NCBI GenBank assembly: GCA_016285335.1
Contig: JAEEQO010000005.1
Location: forward strand, 1-40,687
Direction of reading: 5' to 3'
DNA length: 40,687 nt
Origin: Victivallales bacterium
Lineage (GTDB): Bacteria; Verrucomicrobiota; Lentisphaeria; Victivallales; UBA1829
The translations under genes and the position numbers were made by a program. The notes beneath the pieces were generated by a model. That model searched no databases, was not told the origin of the DNA, and saw only the letters and a list, made by a program, of their open reading frames with translations. This document shows positions 40,015 to 40,687 of this stretch, piece by piece (position 1 is the first letter of the stretch; each line of letters begins with the position of its first letter).

Positions 40015-40687
40015 ATGTCTGGAAAGATCGACAGAAACACCTATCTTACCGCCAACATCGGGGATTTCCCCGCCGAAATCGTCGTCTGCGGACGTCGCTA
40101 CGTCAAAAAGGACGACCTCCGCTACGGCACCAATCCGCACCAGCCCGCCGCGTTCTACCGTCCCGCCGACGAACACGGCGCGATCATGGACCTCGAAGTC
40201 CTGAAGACCGGCAAGAACGGCCTGTCACAGACCAACCTGGAAGACATCTCCGGCGCGCTGAACATCGTAAAGTATTTCGAGGAGCCCGCGTGCGCCGTCA
40301 TGAAGCACGTGAACCCGAGCGGCGCGGCCGTCGGACTGCCCGGCGAAACGCTCCGCCAGGTCTTCATCAAAGCGCGCGACTGCGACGCCCGCGCGGCGTT
40401 CGGCAGCGTGATCGCGTTCAACCGCAAGGTCGACAAGGACACCGCGGCGGCCATCATGGAGCTCTTCGCCGAATGCGTCGTGGCCCCCGATTTCGAGCCG
40501 GAAGCGCTCGAAGTCTTCAACGACAGCGTGACCTACAAGGTCAACAAGCAGCTCCGCGTGCTCAAGTGCGGCGCGCTCGACACCCTGCCCAAATTCGTCG
40601 GCGATCCCGCCGTGAACACCATCAAGGTGCTCGCCGACGGCTCGCTCGTGATCGCCGCCCCGCTCCTTACCCACGTTCGCTCGTTCG
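40015..40687 (+). CDS. AICAR transformylase, stand-alone PurH-type (5' part, runs off the window)
   Basis: The ATG at 40015 has GGAG 8 nt upstream and the frame stays open to the last base (224 codons seen). It carries the AICARFT signatures DLRYGTNPHQPAAFYRPAD, LSQTNLEDISGALNIVKYF, ACAVMKHVNPSGAAVG and CDARAAFGSVIAFNRKVDKDTA. The enzyme transfers formyl from 10-formyl-THF to AICAR in purine synthesis. There is no N-terminal MGS-type IMP cyclohydrolase domain, so it is a single-domain transformylase rather than bifunctional PurH; the cyclohydrolase would have to be encoded elsewhere. Truncated only by the window edge. Confidence 0.9.
   Translation, partial: MSGKIDRNTYLTANIGDFPAEIVVCGRRYVKKDDLRYGTNPHQPAAFYRPADEHGAIMDLEVLKTGKNGLSQTNLEDISGALNIVKYFEEPACAVMKHVNPSGAAVGLPGETLRQVFIKARDCDARAAFGSVIAFNRKVDKDTAAAIMELFAECVVAPDFEPEALEVFNDSVTYKVNKQLRVLKCGALDTLPKFVGDPAVNTIKVLADGSLVIAAPLLTHVRSF

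Overview
The window reads as one chromosomal segment of a high-GC, Gram-negative-type bacterium. The mix of an intact-PHP DnaE, an exosortase with an EpsI-like partner, a secreted serpin, a REC-PP2C-HATPase regulator and a stand-alone AICAR transformylase suggests the Planctomycetes-Verrucomicrobia-Chlamydiae group, most likely Lentisphaerota (Victivallis-like). That placement is inference from gene content. Host promoters share a clear TTGAAA / 16-18 nt / TATATT pattern.

Layout. (1) 117-6793, minus strand: glmM coupled to a left-handed beta-helix acyltransferase-like protein; a secreted serpin; and a signalling operon (REC-PP2C-HATPase protein, Hpt protein, family 2 glycosyltransferase). (2) 7026-12639, plus strand: a surface-polysaccharide and sorting cluster with two GT4 glycosyltransferases, a WecG/TagA/CpsF transferase, an exosortase and a membrane protein ending in an EpsI-like domain. 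A tRNA T-arm-like fragment lies between the two GT4 genes. (3) 12657-13601, minus strand: a bile-acid:sodium-symporter-family transporter, then about 470 bp with little support for coding.

(4) 14072-28228, plus strand: a compact phage-derived cassette. Its head genes are Mu-like (gp28-type terminase, I-type protease/scaffold, cement protein, gpT-type capsid, gp36-type connector). They are followed by several unknown proteins, one of about 50 aa; a fibre of about 1645 aa with lower-GC coding and Pmp-like repeats; and four small genes that look like an accessory/lysis or envelope module. No portal, MuF, tail sheath, tube, tape measure, integrase, transposase, repressor or recognisable endolysin is visible, and the cassette is inserted cleanly between host genes. 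This is the most unusual part of the window.

(5) 28455-34860, plus strand: dnaE, a secreted helical-repeat protein and a membrane-anchored unknown. (6) 34844-39872, minus strand: a housekeeping operon tmk-holB-trmO-ispH, then two tandem paralogous membrane proteins and a PNPOx-like protein. (7) From 40015 to the window edge: the 5' part of a stand-alone AICAR transformylase gene, divergent from tmk with overlapping promoters.

Gene identities rest on motif recognition by eye; no database search was possible.
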